Assembly (NCBI RefSeq): GCF_003967575.1
Contig: NZ_BIFT01000001.1
Coordinates: forward strand, 3,410,001 to 3,474,000
Reading direction: 5' to 3'
Source of the DNA: Dictyobacter alpinus
GTDB taxonomy: Bacteria > Chloroflexota > Ktedonobacteria > Ktedonobacterales > Ktedonobacteraceae
Length of the DNA: 64,000 nucleotides
In this document: piece by piece, positions 52,948-61,332 of the stretch
How positions within the stretch are numbered: the stretch's first letter is position 1
How the letters are laid out: the number at the start of each line of letters is the position of its first letter
Program-made: the position numbers and the translations under genes
Notes under the pieces: model-generated
Seen by the model: only the letters and a program-made list of their open reading frames with translations
Databases searched by the model: none
Told to the model about the DNA's origin: nothing

Positions 52948-53264
52948 AGAAACCCATACCTTGACTAAAAATGCTGTAAGGCGTACCGATGGGAAATGTC
53001 CCGCTGGATCACGCCGCGTCAAAATGAAAAGGAGCGCAATGCCCTTACCGTCTGTTTTTATTATCAGGGGGCATGTAAGTAGTGATGTCCTTTTTGAGGT
53101 CCATGCTCTCTACAGGTACGCCGTTTGAAGTATAACAAACATGAGTAGTGCGAGCAAGTGAATTAGGCACATTGTCCGGGCGCACTGGTCTGGATTGTCC
53201 TTTCGTTGTAGTCATCTGGTATGAAGGGAGATTAGCTGGTACGTTTATAGGTAGCATACTAATA

Positions 53265-53298
53265 ATAGCATGCTGCAGTATTCTTTGCAGCATGCTAT
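53265..53298 (-). terminator. Hairpin after the deazaflavin-type reductase gene
   Basis: Arms 53265-53277 and 53286-53298 pair perfectly over 13 bp (ATAGCATGCTGCA). Located 16 bases after the gene's stop on the minus strand. Confidence 0.6.
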
Positions 53299-53313
53299 CC
53301 TTGTGTTTGTTTA

Positions 53314-53868
53314 CTATTTATTGGCGACCCCGGATGCCACTGGTCGTTCGACTTCACGCGAAGCCTCAATGCGTATCTGCATAAACTTCTGGAGTCCCAG
53401 TGCTCGCAATGTTCGCTGCACCGGTGCTGGTAGTTCGGGAAGTACCGCAGCGGCGTCAATGATCGTAGGTGCTACGAGTGTGTAGGCCACTTGATCCTTG
53501 ATCAGCGTGCAGCGACCGGCTGCCATGACGTTGCGGCACCAATCGGTATTCGAGCCATAAGGGAGCGGAATGACGAAACTCTCTAACTTTTGTGCAAAGT
53601 CAGCCACTACTGGTGTCGTATATTCGTTTCCTGAGTGGCGACCCACATGGTGTAAAACCGCATAGGGACTATTCCGACGAGCTGCAATTTTTAGGACGCG
53701 AGGATTTGTGTAGTGCTTATTGAAAATACGTATCCTATCTAGAATTTGTTTTCTGTTGCTCCTGACGATGGCGACAAGGACGGTCAGCATAAGTATAATG
53801 CGGATGCCAGCTAACCAGCCGCCTCTCCTTCTGGAGGAGCGTTTTCGGGCTAATCTGGATGTATCCAT
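53314..53868 (-). CDS. Deazaflavin-dependent nitroreductase-like protein (Ddn/DUF385 type)
   Basis: 184 residues. One N-terminal hydrophobic segment (GIRIILMLTVLVAIV) anchors it. The split-barrel domain shows YAVLHHVGRHSGNEYTTPVV and FVIPLPYGSNTDWCRNVMAAG, the signature of F420-dependent Ddn/quinone-reductase proteins. These reduce quinones or nitro compounds. Cofactor F420 production in this organism is not shown. It follows an SDR gene by 27 nt on the same strand; AAAGGAGG precedes its ATG. Confidence 0.88.
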   Translation of the reverse strand: MDTSRLARKRSSRRRGGWLAGIRIILMLTVLVAIVRSNRKQILDRIRIFNKHYTNPRVLKIAARRNSPYAVLHHVGRHSGNEYTTPVVADFAQKLESFVIPLPYGSNTDWCRNVMAAGRCTLIKDQVAYTLVAPTIIDAAAVLPELPAPVQRTLRALGLQKFMQIRIEASREVERPVASGVANK

Positions 53869-53895
53869 AGTATCATCCTCCTTTTTACTTGTGTA

Positions 53896-54687
53896 CTATG
53901 CCTGCAGGTAGCCACCATCTATCACGATCAGACTTCCGTTCATATAGCTTGCCATATCGCTGGCCAGGAAGAGAGCGGCCTTTGCGATGTCATCTGGTAT
54001 ACCCATACGGCGTAGCGGAATTCTGGCCGTAAACGCTTTTAGTAGCTCCTCTGAGGTGTCCGGGCTGCTCGCGCCAGGTGTCTGGATGCCACCAGGAGCA
54101 ATGGCGTTGACAAGGATATTCTTTGGACCAAACTCCAGTGCCAGCGATTTGGTCATCATGGCTACCCCACCTTTTGAGGTATCGTAGTGAACGAGCATCC
54201 CGCTGGGATGTAACGCATCGATCGATGCGATATTGATGATCTTGCCACCATGACCTTGCTTGATCATTTCTCTGGCAGCGGCCTGGGTAGTGAAGAAGAG
54301 ACCTTTAAGGTTAACACCCATGACCTTGTCCCACAATTGTTCGGTTACTTCTAGTGCGGGTGCGAACGGGAATATGCCGGCGTTATTGACGAGGATGTCC
54401 AGGCGTCCGAAGATTTTGATCGTCTCTTCAATGGCATGTTTCTCATCCCCCAGATTGGCGACATTCGCCATCATGCTAGCGGCCGTACCACCGGACTCTT
54501 TAATTTGCGCTACTGTGGACTGAGCCGCCTCCGGGTTGATATCGGTAATCATCACTGTCGCGCCAGCCTCGGCTAGCCGGAACGCGATACCCTGACCAAT
54601 GCCCAGCGCTCCTCCAGTCACAATAGCAACCTGGCCCTTCAAATTAAACAAATCTGTAATGCTTTGGTGTGGTTGATATGTTGTCAT
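53896..54687 (-). CDS. SDR-family oxidoreductase
   Basis: 263 residues. Classical short-chain dehydrogenase: VAIVTGGALGIGQGIAFRLA (TGxxxGIG), MITDINPEAAQS, LVNNAGIFPFAP, IASIDALHPSGMLVHYDTSK (active-site YxxxK, with Ser upstream), and MNGSLIVIDGGYLQA at the C-terminus. The Asp after the second strand favours NAD. Close to the glucose-1-dehydrogenase/3-ketoacyl-reductase group; substrate unknown. Probably one operon with the Ddn-like gene. Confidence 0.93.
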   Translation of the reverse strand: MTTYQPHQSITDLFNLKGQVAIVTGGALGIGQGIAFRLAEAGATVMITDINPEAAQSTVAQIKESGGTAASMMANVANLGDEKHAIEETIKIFGRLDILVNNAGIFPFAPALEVTEQLWDKVMGVNLKGLFFTTQAAAREMIKQGHGGKIINIASIDALHPSGMLVHYDTSKGGVAMMTKSLALEFGPKNILVNAIAPGGIQTPGASSPDTSEELLKAFTARIPLRRMGIPDDIAKAALFLASDMASYMNGSLIVIDGGYLQA

Positions 54688-54842
54688 TTTGTGGTGCCTT
54701 CCCTGAAATAGAAGAATGAATACGTACTACACGCATATTCTCTACTTCATAGTATTGCAGTGTGACAGCACAGCATACTCACAAATAGCTCAGCCACATC
54801 ACATGAGCATCACAGGAATGTCCTGGGCGAACGTACACTATA

Positions 54843-56696
54843 TTATGCGGTTTTACATTGTTGAGATTTTACATCACATTGAATGGTGGCACGTTCAAAG
54901 CGCTGGCTGATGGTGGTGGTACTGGCGGTTGTGACTTCGCTTATGGGATAGCCAAACTTTTTGAGTCCCTGGTTTTTGTCGAAGTAGCTCATAATCGGAC
55001 CAGCGATTCCATATTGTGTGTAGACATAGTAGCGTCCATTGGTGCCCATTGGGATGGTGCGTTCGCGGGTGTCGCTGTGGAAGTAGGTCCACTCGGCGGC
55101 CCAGGGAATAGCATGGACGTTGGCGTTGATCTCACGTGGCGAGATCCAGGTGAAGGTGTTAAAGCCCCAGTTCATCAGATCACGCATATCGGTCCACCAG
55201 TCTACTGTATGCATCACGACGCCGATGAGATGGTGATTATTGCGGGTACAGGAGATGACCTGTAAGAAGTTGGCGGCTGCATCCCAACCAGTTTTGCCAC
55301 CATTGACGCCAGGATACCAGTACATAAACTGGTTGCCGTTCTGCAAAAAGTGTTCCGCATGTTGTCTGGTGGCGGTAACATGATACTCTTTGGTCGCGCT
55401 GATCTGCTGGATCTGGGAGTTATTAAAGGCATGTTCACCTAAAATTGCCAGGTCGTGCGCGCTGGAGTAGTGTCCATCCTCCATCAAGCCATGGGGATTG
55501 CGGAAATGTGTATCACGCAAGCCGAGTTGTTGGGCACGCTGATTCATCTGATCGACAAACCTTGGGACGCTACCAGCGTCGGCATCCGCAATAATAATAG
55601 CTGCATCATTGCCCGATACCAGCATCAGACCATACATTAACTCACGTATTGTATAGGTCTCGCCCGGTTTGATACCCATTACCGAACTATCAGCCGATAG
55701 CTCATTGAGGTCCCGGCTCATCGAGGTATTGATGGTGACCGAGCGATCCAGATTTCCCTTCTCAACGGTAAGGAGAGCAGTCATGAGTTTTGTGGTACTC
55801 ATCATCGGTATACGTGTGGTCGGATTAGCCGCATAGAGGGTTTTGCCTGTGTCCGCATCCAGCAGATAGGCCGAGCTGGCCAGTACCGGTGGAGCTGGAT
55901 GGCCGTTGTTGGGTGGCGTGACCACGATTTTATTTGGATCAACCGGGATCGGAGTCTCGTGGGTGCCAGGTTGCCCAATTACCGGATTGGGAAAGTGCCC
56001 CACGGTCGTCTGGGGTGTACGTATTAATGAGCTGATCAATAATGGAAGAATCAGGATGGCTGCGAGGATGCCACCAATTGTGACTAGCAGTGGGCGATTT
56101 TGCAAAAAGTATTGGAATCTGTCAAATAACGCATGTTGGGTACGGCGCTCACGGCGCTCGATGCGCTTATGGGATTCCTGAATTGTGGGTACATGATAAG
56201 CTGCGACAGGCCTTCTTGGTCGTGGCTTGCGCAGGGTAGTTGTCTGCTGGACCCGTGGATGAGGCTCTTCAAATTCCTCGTCAGGGGCTTTATCATAGGT
56301 ATTATCAATATAGACTTTTGGTTTGCGTACCGTGGTCTGACCGCGCTTAACGGGTGCTTTGCGAGGAGCAGGACGGCGCAGGGTTGTGTCTTCGCCTTTT
56401 GCGCGTTGCTCTTTACGAAGTTGGGCACGGCGGCGCATCAACTGATCTTCGTCAACACTCATATCCGTTTGAGGCCGCTCTAAGCGAGCTCGCTGCGCGG
56501 ATTGGGGAGATTGGCGGCGTCTGGCTGAAGGAGCGACAGGATCCTGATAGCGAGAAGCTCGCCTTATTTTAGGAATCTCAGGATGATCTGCGAGTTGATT
56601 CTCTTCATCCTCATCCAGCACACGGCGGCGTCTCGACGGCGTCCGCGTGTTTTCTTCCTCAAACTGTTGATCTTCTTGCGAGGGCGTTCTTCGCAT
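54843..56696 (-). CDS. D-alanyl-D-alanine carboxypeptidase (S11 type) with disordered N-terminus
   Basis: 617 residues. The first 190 residues are Arg/Gln/Pro-rich and cytoplasmic, then a membrane helix (LLVTIGGILAAILILPLLIS). Catalytic motifs of the S11 family follow: STTK in IPMMSTTKLMTALL, SGND in LMLVSGNDAAI, and KTG in GGKTGWDAAANF. The C-terminal 80 residues carry a separate domain (RYYVYTQYGIAGPIMSYFDK) of LGFP/repeat type. Trims D-Ala from peptidoglycan stem peptides. The long charged N-terminus is unusual and resembles a regulated or phosphorylated tail. AGAGGA precedes the ATG. Confidence 0.92.
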   Translation of the reverse strand: MRRTPSQEDQQFEEENTRTPSRRRRVLDEDEENQLADHPEIPKIRRASRYQDPVAPSARRRQSPQSAQRARLERPQTDMSVDEDQLMRRRAQLRKEQRAKGEDTTLRRPAPRKAPVKRGQTTVRKPKVYIDNTYDKAPDEEFEEPHPRVQQTTTLRKPRPRRPVAAYHVPTIQESHKRIERRERRTQHALFDRFQYFLQNRPLLVTIGGILAAILILPLLISSLIRTPQTTVGHFPNPVIGQPGTHETPIPVDPNKIVVTPPNNGHPAPPVLASSAYLLDADTGKTLYAANPTTRIPMMSTTKLMTALLTVEKGNLDRSVTINTSMSRDLNELSADSSVMGIKPGETYTIRELMYGLMLVSGNDAAIIIADADAGSVPRFVDQMNQRAQQLGLRDTHFRNPHGLMEDGHYSSAHDLAILGEHAFNNSQIQQISATKEYHVTATRQHAEHFLQNGNQFMYWYPGVNGGKTGWDAAANFLQVISCTRNNHHLIGVVMHTVDWWTDMRDLMNWGFNTFTWISPREINANVHAIPWAAEWTYFHSDTRERTIPMGTNGRYYVYTQYGIAGPIMSYFDKNQGLKKFGYPISEVTTASTTTISQRFERATIQCDVKSQQCKTA

Positions 56697-57141
56697 CCGC
56701 CAGTCCTCTCCATTCTAAATGTTTTCGTCAGCCTAATGGGATAATATATGAATGTATTGCTTTATTAGCTTTTCTGATTACAAATTACTTTTATCTATCT
56801 TACTCAGCCGCCCTCTCGATTGTCAACTTTCGGCGAAGTAGCGGTCATTATGGTAATAAACCGCATCTTTCCCGGCTTTAGTGGGCCTGCTCTGGGTCAA
56901 ACTTGTTTGATTTTGATCTACTGCTTCATCACGAGCAAAAATTTTTTACAAATCTTACAAATCCTTGAAGCTTTTCTTAATTCTGTTTGCTATAGTAGCC
57001 GGAAGACTCTCTCTACGCATTATTATACATTGTTGGAAGCATTCGTATCATTCTATATAACATGCGCAGAACTGGCTGGTATAAATGGGAAGTGCTGGGA
57101 TATCTTCCGCCTACTCTTTTTAGGAATCAGGATAAGTATTT
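56697..57141. other. Divergent promoter region, no gene
   Basis: 445 bases between the carboxypeptidase and the sigma factor genes. TATAGT at 56990 could be a -10 box, but no convincing -35 is seen. A 122-codon frame on the plus strand starts at TTG without a ribosome binding site and is not called. Confidence 0.5.
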
Positions 57142-57768
57142 ATGTTCATGCAATACGATACATCTTACGCAGGCTCGGAGCTTTCTGATCGGGCGTTGAT
57201 CACAGAAGCACTGACAGGCAACGAACAAGCATTTGCTGTTCTGGTTCAGCGCTATCAATTGCCTCTCTATAAATTTATTCGGCAGACACTGAAAGAGACT
57301 GAATGGGCCAGTGATGTCTTACAGTTTGTTTTTCTCCAATTATATACCTCTTTGCCCAAATTGCAGCATACTCTCTATAAGGACCGTGCTGGAAACTCCT
57401 TGAAAGCCTGGTTGTTTCAGGTGGCCTGGAATCGCTGCATTGATGAAAGACGCAAGCAACAGCCACTGCCATTCTCAGTTTTAGAGATGAATGATAGTGG
57501 AGATGAGTTCTCCTTAATCAGCATTCTACCCGACCATGATCCATTGCCCGAGACCATTGTTGAGCAGCATGAGCTGCGTACCCAGCTACGCCGAGCCATC
57601 CGCGTTCTTCCACCACGTTTTCGCTCTGTAGTAATGTTACGTTACACGCAAGAGCTCAGTTTCGGCGAGATCGGTCGGATACTGGATATGCCCGAGAATA
57701 CCGCCAAGACCTACTTTCAACGCGCCCGCCCGCTGCTGAGAGAAGCACTAGCACATCCGACTACTTGA
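57142..57768 (+). CDS. ECF-type RNA polymerase sigma factor
   Basis: 208 residues. Region 2: NEQAFAVLVQRYQLPLYKFI, then ASDVLQFVFLQLYTSLPKL and AWLFQVAWNRCIDERRKQQP; region 4: AIRVLPPRFRSVVMLRYTQE, LSFGEIGRILDMPENTAKTY, FQRARPLLREAL. A complete sigma-2/sigma-4 pair. No anti-sigma factor gene lies next to it, unlike many ECF loci; partner and regulon are unknown. Start at ATG 57142 has AGGATAAG upstream. Confidence 0.93.
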   Translation: MFMQYDTSYAGSELSDRALITEALTGNEQAFAVLVQRYQLPLYKFIRQTLKETEWASDVLQFVFLQLYTSLPKLQHTLYKDRAGNSLKAWLFQVAWNRCIDERRKQQPLPFSVLEMNDSGDEFSLISILPDHDPLPETIVEQHELRTQLRRAIRVLPPRFRSVVMLRYTQELSFGEIGRILDMPENTAKTYFQRARPLLREALAHPTT

Positions 57769-57928
57769 CGCGCTGGCGACCACATGCTACCCTGCGGACG
57801 ATATAGCAGCGGTCTGCGTCCCGGTCTCCTCTTTTGGCCGCAATAGGCGGTGTTTCAGCTGAAGTGAAACAATCTACTAGAAACAACAGGGCGCGGCATA
57901 TTTCTTCTGAGAAAGGAAACAAAAATAT

Positions 57929-59314
57929 ATGAATCTTGCCGAGGTGAAACAGCTCATCGAGGAAGGGAAGATTGAATATATCAAGGTAGGCGTCCCTGAT
58001 ATTGACGGAGTTTTTCGTGGGAAACGTGTTGTAGCCCAGTTCTTCCTGGATTCCTTAGAGAGCGGTCTGGCGCAGTCGGATGTGCTATTTGGTTGGGATA
58101 TTGCGGAGAATGTATTGCCGAATTTGAAGGTCAGCAACATTAATCGCGGCTTCGGAGATTTTGTGATGAAGCCCGATCTGGCCACCTTCGCTGCGGTCCC
58201 CTGGGAAGAGGGTGTCGCATCCTGTGTCTGTGATCTCTGGAGCGAGCATGGCGATCCAATTACGGTATCGCCGCGCTATGTACTACAGTCACTGATTGAG
58301 CGAGCACAGAAGCTTGGCTTTGTGCCGATGGCCGCCTCAGAATTGGAGATGCGTTTCTTCCGCGAGGATCAGGTTTCCTTGCGTAGCAAAGATTACGGTC
58401 CAGCACTGACGCCATTGAATCCGGGTACCAACTGCTATGTGATCAGCCATGGTACGGCTGATGATTATTTGATTGGCCAGATTGTGCGCCAGATGCGCGC
58501 CTATGGTATTGAGATCGAGGGCTATAATCGTGAACATGGTCCTGGTATGTATGAGATCAACATGCATTATAGCGATGTCCTCACCGCCGCTGATCGTACC
58601 TTACTCTTTAAAAATGGGGTCAAAGAGGTCTGCTACCAGAATGGCTTTATGCCAACCTTTATGGCCAAGTGGAGCGATCAAGAAGATGGGAGTAGTGGAC
58701 ATTCCCATATGAGTCTATGGGACGTGAAGCAAGGGCGTAACGTTTTCTGGGATGGATCTGCCGATAGCCATATGTCTGAGACGATGCAGCAATTCCTGGC
58801 TGGCGTGCTGCAAAAGATGCCGGAATTTATGGCGCTCTATGCTCCTACGATCAATTCGTATAAGCGCTATATTGAGGGTACATGGACGCCGTTGAATACC
58901 GCCTGGGGTATGGATAACCGCACCTGTGCTGTCCGCGTGATCAATAATGGACAACGAGCGATCCGCCTGGAGAATAGGGTGCCAGGAGCGGATGCTAACT
59001 TCTATCTGGTCTTCGCAGGTATGCTGGCCAGCGGACTCTATGGTATCGAGCATACGTTGGAACTACCACCTCGTCTGGATGGTAACGCTTATAATCCTGA
59101 GCGTATCCAGCAAGCTATTGCCAGCGGGCAGATGCATCCACTGGCCCGTAACCTGACGCAGGCCACAGATCTCTTTGAGCGCAGTGAAGTCGCGCATGAG
59201 TATCTTGGCACAGATTTTGTCGAGCACTATGCCATTACGCGCCGCTGGGAAGTACAGGAGTACGAGAAAGCGGTGACGAACTGGGAGCGCCGCCGCTATC
59301 TCGAACTGATCTAG
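57929..59314 (+). CDS. Glutamine-synthetase-family ligase (gamma-glutamylpolyamine-synthetase-like)
   Basis: 461 residues. GS catalytic motifs: ASELEMRFF (metal Glu), HGPGMYEINMHYSD (metal Glu), GHSHMSLW (metal His), NSYKRYIEGTWTP and RLENRVPGADANFYL. The N-terminal VPDIDGVFRGKRV loop differs from the DGSS ammonia-binding loop of true glutamine synthetase and resembles PuuA/GlnA3-type enzymes, which join glutamate to amines. So ammonia is probably not its main substrate. AGAAAGGA precedes the ATG. Its stop overlaps the stop of the convergent PLD gene (shared CTAG). Confidence 0.88.
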   Translation: MNLAEVKQLIEEGKIEYIKVGVPDIDGVFRGKRVVAQFFLDSLESGLAQSDVLFGWDIAENVLPNLKVSNINRGFGDFVMKPDLATFAAVPWEEGVASCVCDLWSEHGDPITVSPRYVLQSLIERAQKLGFVPMAASELEMRFFREDQVSLRSKDYGPALTPLNPGTNCYVISHGTADDYLIGQIVRQMRAYGIEIEGYNREHGPGMYEINMHYSDVLTAADRTLLFKNGVKEVCYQNGFMPTFMAKWSDQEDGSSGHSHMSLWDVKQGRNVFWDGSADSHMSETMQQFLAGVLQKMPEFMALYAPTINSYKRYIEGTWTPLNTAWGMDNRTCAVRVINNGQRAIRLENRVPGADANFYLVFAGMLASGLYGIEHTLELPPRLDGNAYNPERIQQAIASGQMHPLARNLTQATDLFERSEVAHEYLGTDFVEHYAITRRWEVQEYEKAVTNWERRRYLELI

Positions 59315-60993
59315 TGTTCTGGTTCTTCGATCCAACCATGATCCATACGAACGTCCAGTCCTTGTTCGGTTGCCTCCTCTGCCGTCAGGTAGGGGAGTAA
59401 GTGGCCATTCAAGGGCTGACGGTCCTTAAAGTGCTGGAGATTTTCCTCGGCGCGTTGTTGCATCAATTGTACTGCCTGATGAGGATCGCTAAGGGCGGAC
59501 TCCATTTGTTGCCAGGCCTGTTGCGCACATTCCTGTTCATTCGGCTTGAGTTGTTCTTTACGGTAAAGCCGGGCTGCCACAGTTAGCTCATCGGGTTTGA
59601 GTAGACCTAAATGTTCCGCCTGAAGCAACAGGCGTAATCCACGGGCCAATGATTGGTCCAATGTGGCCACATTAATCTCGGTATCATCGCGCATACCACG
59701 GTTATTCAGATTGGCTGAGCCCACAGTAGACCAGTGATCATCGACAATAGCGGCTTTAGAATGTACATAGATGGGTCGATAGTGGATCAAGCCATCGCTC
59801 ATCTTAAAATGTGAGGTGGCCAGACAAAACGCACGTATCCGGCCCTCCTCCACCGCTTCAGGTACAGATCTGCGGAGTGTATCCAGTCCCGCATCGCTAA
59901 AAGCGCGTCCCACATTGGGGTGGTCAGGTAACAGGATACTCATTGTGGCCCCACGGCGTAGCGCGGCGGCAATCTGCCGTAGATGCTCCTTCATCTCAGG
60001 ACTATCTGGTCCCAGCAGTGACAGATCTACACCATAATATGCTCGTAACCAGAAATATTGATTCTCTATATAGATGAAGTGTTGGGCATTATTCAGGGCG
60101 TGATTATATAGCTGTGTGATACCCTGGATAGCATGTTTATCAAAGTTATAAGTATGTTTAGGAATGGTGCGAGCTATCTGTACGATACTCTGACTCTCGA
60201 CGCGTGCAGGCTCTGGTTGATGGGGAACAAGCAGTTGTTCACCTAATTGATGGCGTGAAACCACATAATTCCAGCGCTGGCGAAAGTTCAGCTCGACATC
60301 AGCGGCCGCGGCACCCTCTATTTTCGCATGTGTATCGTGCCAGCCGTGAGGTGTTTTCCCTGAATCAGTGTGCCGTAAAGGCGTATCAAAGACATGTTGA
60401 TTGGTATCCCAGCGATCAAAATCATCGCTCTTCTCAATCAGAGGATCCAGGCCACCCACAAATGCGATCCCATGATCTACCACCGTAACCTTCTGGTGGA
60501 GAGACTCAATCTGATGGTGTAGAACTCCCAGCGAGCTATCATCCTCAAGAGCGGCAACATCATACTCCTTCAGTTTCTCAACGGCCGCGTGTGAATCATA
60601 GACCGCGAAAGCCGGATTCGCTTTCCAGAGTAGTACCTTTACTGTAACACCCTTACTGACCGCATAGCCAAGTACTTCTTTCACCGAAAGCCGATGTGTC
60701 AGCCAGAACTGAATATCCGCCTCTTGCAAGCCCTGGGAACGTAAATACGCACAATACTCTGCGCGAAGGTCCTCATTCTCTTGCTCAACCAGTAATGCTG
60801 TTCCACGGACAAGGAGGAGATCCGGTTCCATCCCCCAGTTTGCCAGATAGATTACATGTTTGGCCCGCATAAAGCACAAACACATCTCCAGTAGAACCGC
60901 CTCTCCATCCACAAAATACGTCACACGTGAATCTTTGTTGTGTACTGGCGTATCCCCCTCTGCCCACCAGGTTCCATTGGTTGTGTTATCCAT
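59311..60993 (-). CDS. Phospholipase D-like protein
   Basis: 560 residues from ATG 60993 (AGAGAGGATCG upstream). Two HKD motifs: HQKVTVVDHGIAFVGGLD and VHSKAAIVDDHWSTVGSANL, both complete. Also YIENQYFWLRAYYGVDL as in eukaryotic-type PLDs. Hydrolyses or transfers phosphatidyl groups, for example cardiolipin synthesis or phospholipid turnover; the substrate is not clear. No signal peptide is visible. It ends with the shared CTAG and is divergent from the oligopeptide ABC operon. Confidence 0.9.
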   Translation of the reverse strand: MDNTTNGTWWAEGDTPVHNKDSRVTYFVDGEAVLLEMCLCFMRAKHVIYLANWGMEPDLLLVRGTALLVEQENEDLRAEYCAYLRSQGLQEADIQFWLTHRLSVKEVLGYAVSKGVTVKVLLWKANPAFAVYDSHAAVEKLKEYDVAALEDDSSLGVLHHQIESLHQKVTVVDHGIAFVGGLDPLIEKSDDFDRWDTNQHVFDTPLRHTDSGKTPHGWHDTHAKIEGAAAADVELNFRQRWNYVVSRHQLGEQLLVPHQPEPARVESQSIVQIARTIPKHTYNFDKHAIQGITQLYNHALNNAQHFIYIENQYFWLRAYYGVDLSLLGPDSPEMKEHLRQIAAALRRGATMSILLPDHPNVGRAFSDAGLDTLRRSVPEAVEEGRIRAFCLATSHFKMSDGLIHYRPIYVHSKAAIVDDHWSTVGSANLNNRGMRDDTEINVATLDQSLARGLRLLLQAEHLGLLKPDELTVAARLYRKEQLKPNEQECAQQAWQQMESALSDPHQAVQLMQQRAEENLQHFKDRQPLNGHLLPYLTAEEATEQGLDVRMDHGWIEEPEH

Positions 60994-61179
60994 ACCTAAC
61001 GATCCTCTCTTCCTGCCAACAAAACGAGCGGGAAAAAATTTAATACTTCTGTATTGATACTCCCAATAATAGCACCTGGGAGACAAAGATTGTTCAATAT
61101 AAAAAAAATTTCTGTATTGATGAGAGGTTTCGTTGTGAATGTGCGTATTAATTAATATCCAATCTTTTACCAGCCCACC

Positions 61180-61222
61180 CTTTTGACAGAGAAGCATGTT
61201 TGGATAAAAAATATGTCAAAAG
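61180..61222. promoter_or_regulatory. Candidate operator/promoter between PLD and oligopeptide operon
   Basis: A perfect 9-bp inverted repeat (CTTTTGACA at 61180-61188, TGTCAAAAG at 61214-61222) lies 110 bp upstream of the substrate-binding gene. The TTGACA inside each arm can serve as a -35 box, so the repeat could place a promoter on each strand. Confidence 0.45.
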
Positions 61223-61332
61223 TGAGACGCAAAAAAGTTAAATGAAGAGCTCTTTTTATTTTTACCGATCATTGTGTCCATGTGTGCTGTATTATTGTTC
61301 TACCTCTTTGGGTTTATACAAGGAGTATAATT

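Noticed and set aside
56820..57188. 122-codon frame upstream of the sigma factor gene
   Set aside because: Starts at TTG without a ribosome binding site and overlaps the true sigma factor start; composition looks non-coding.
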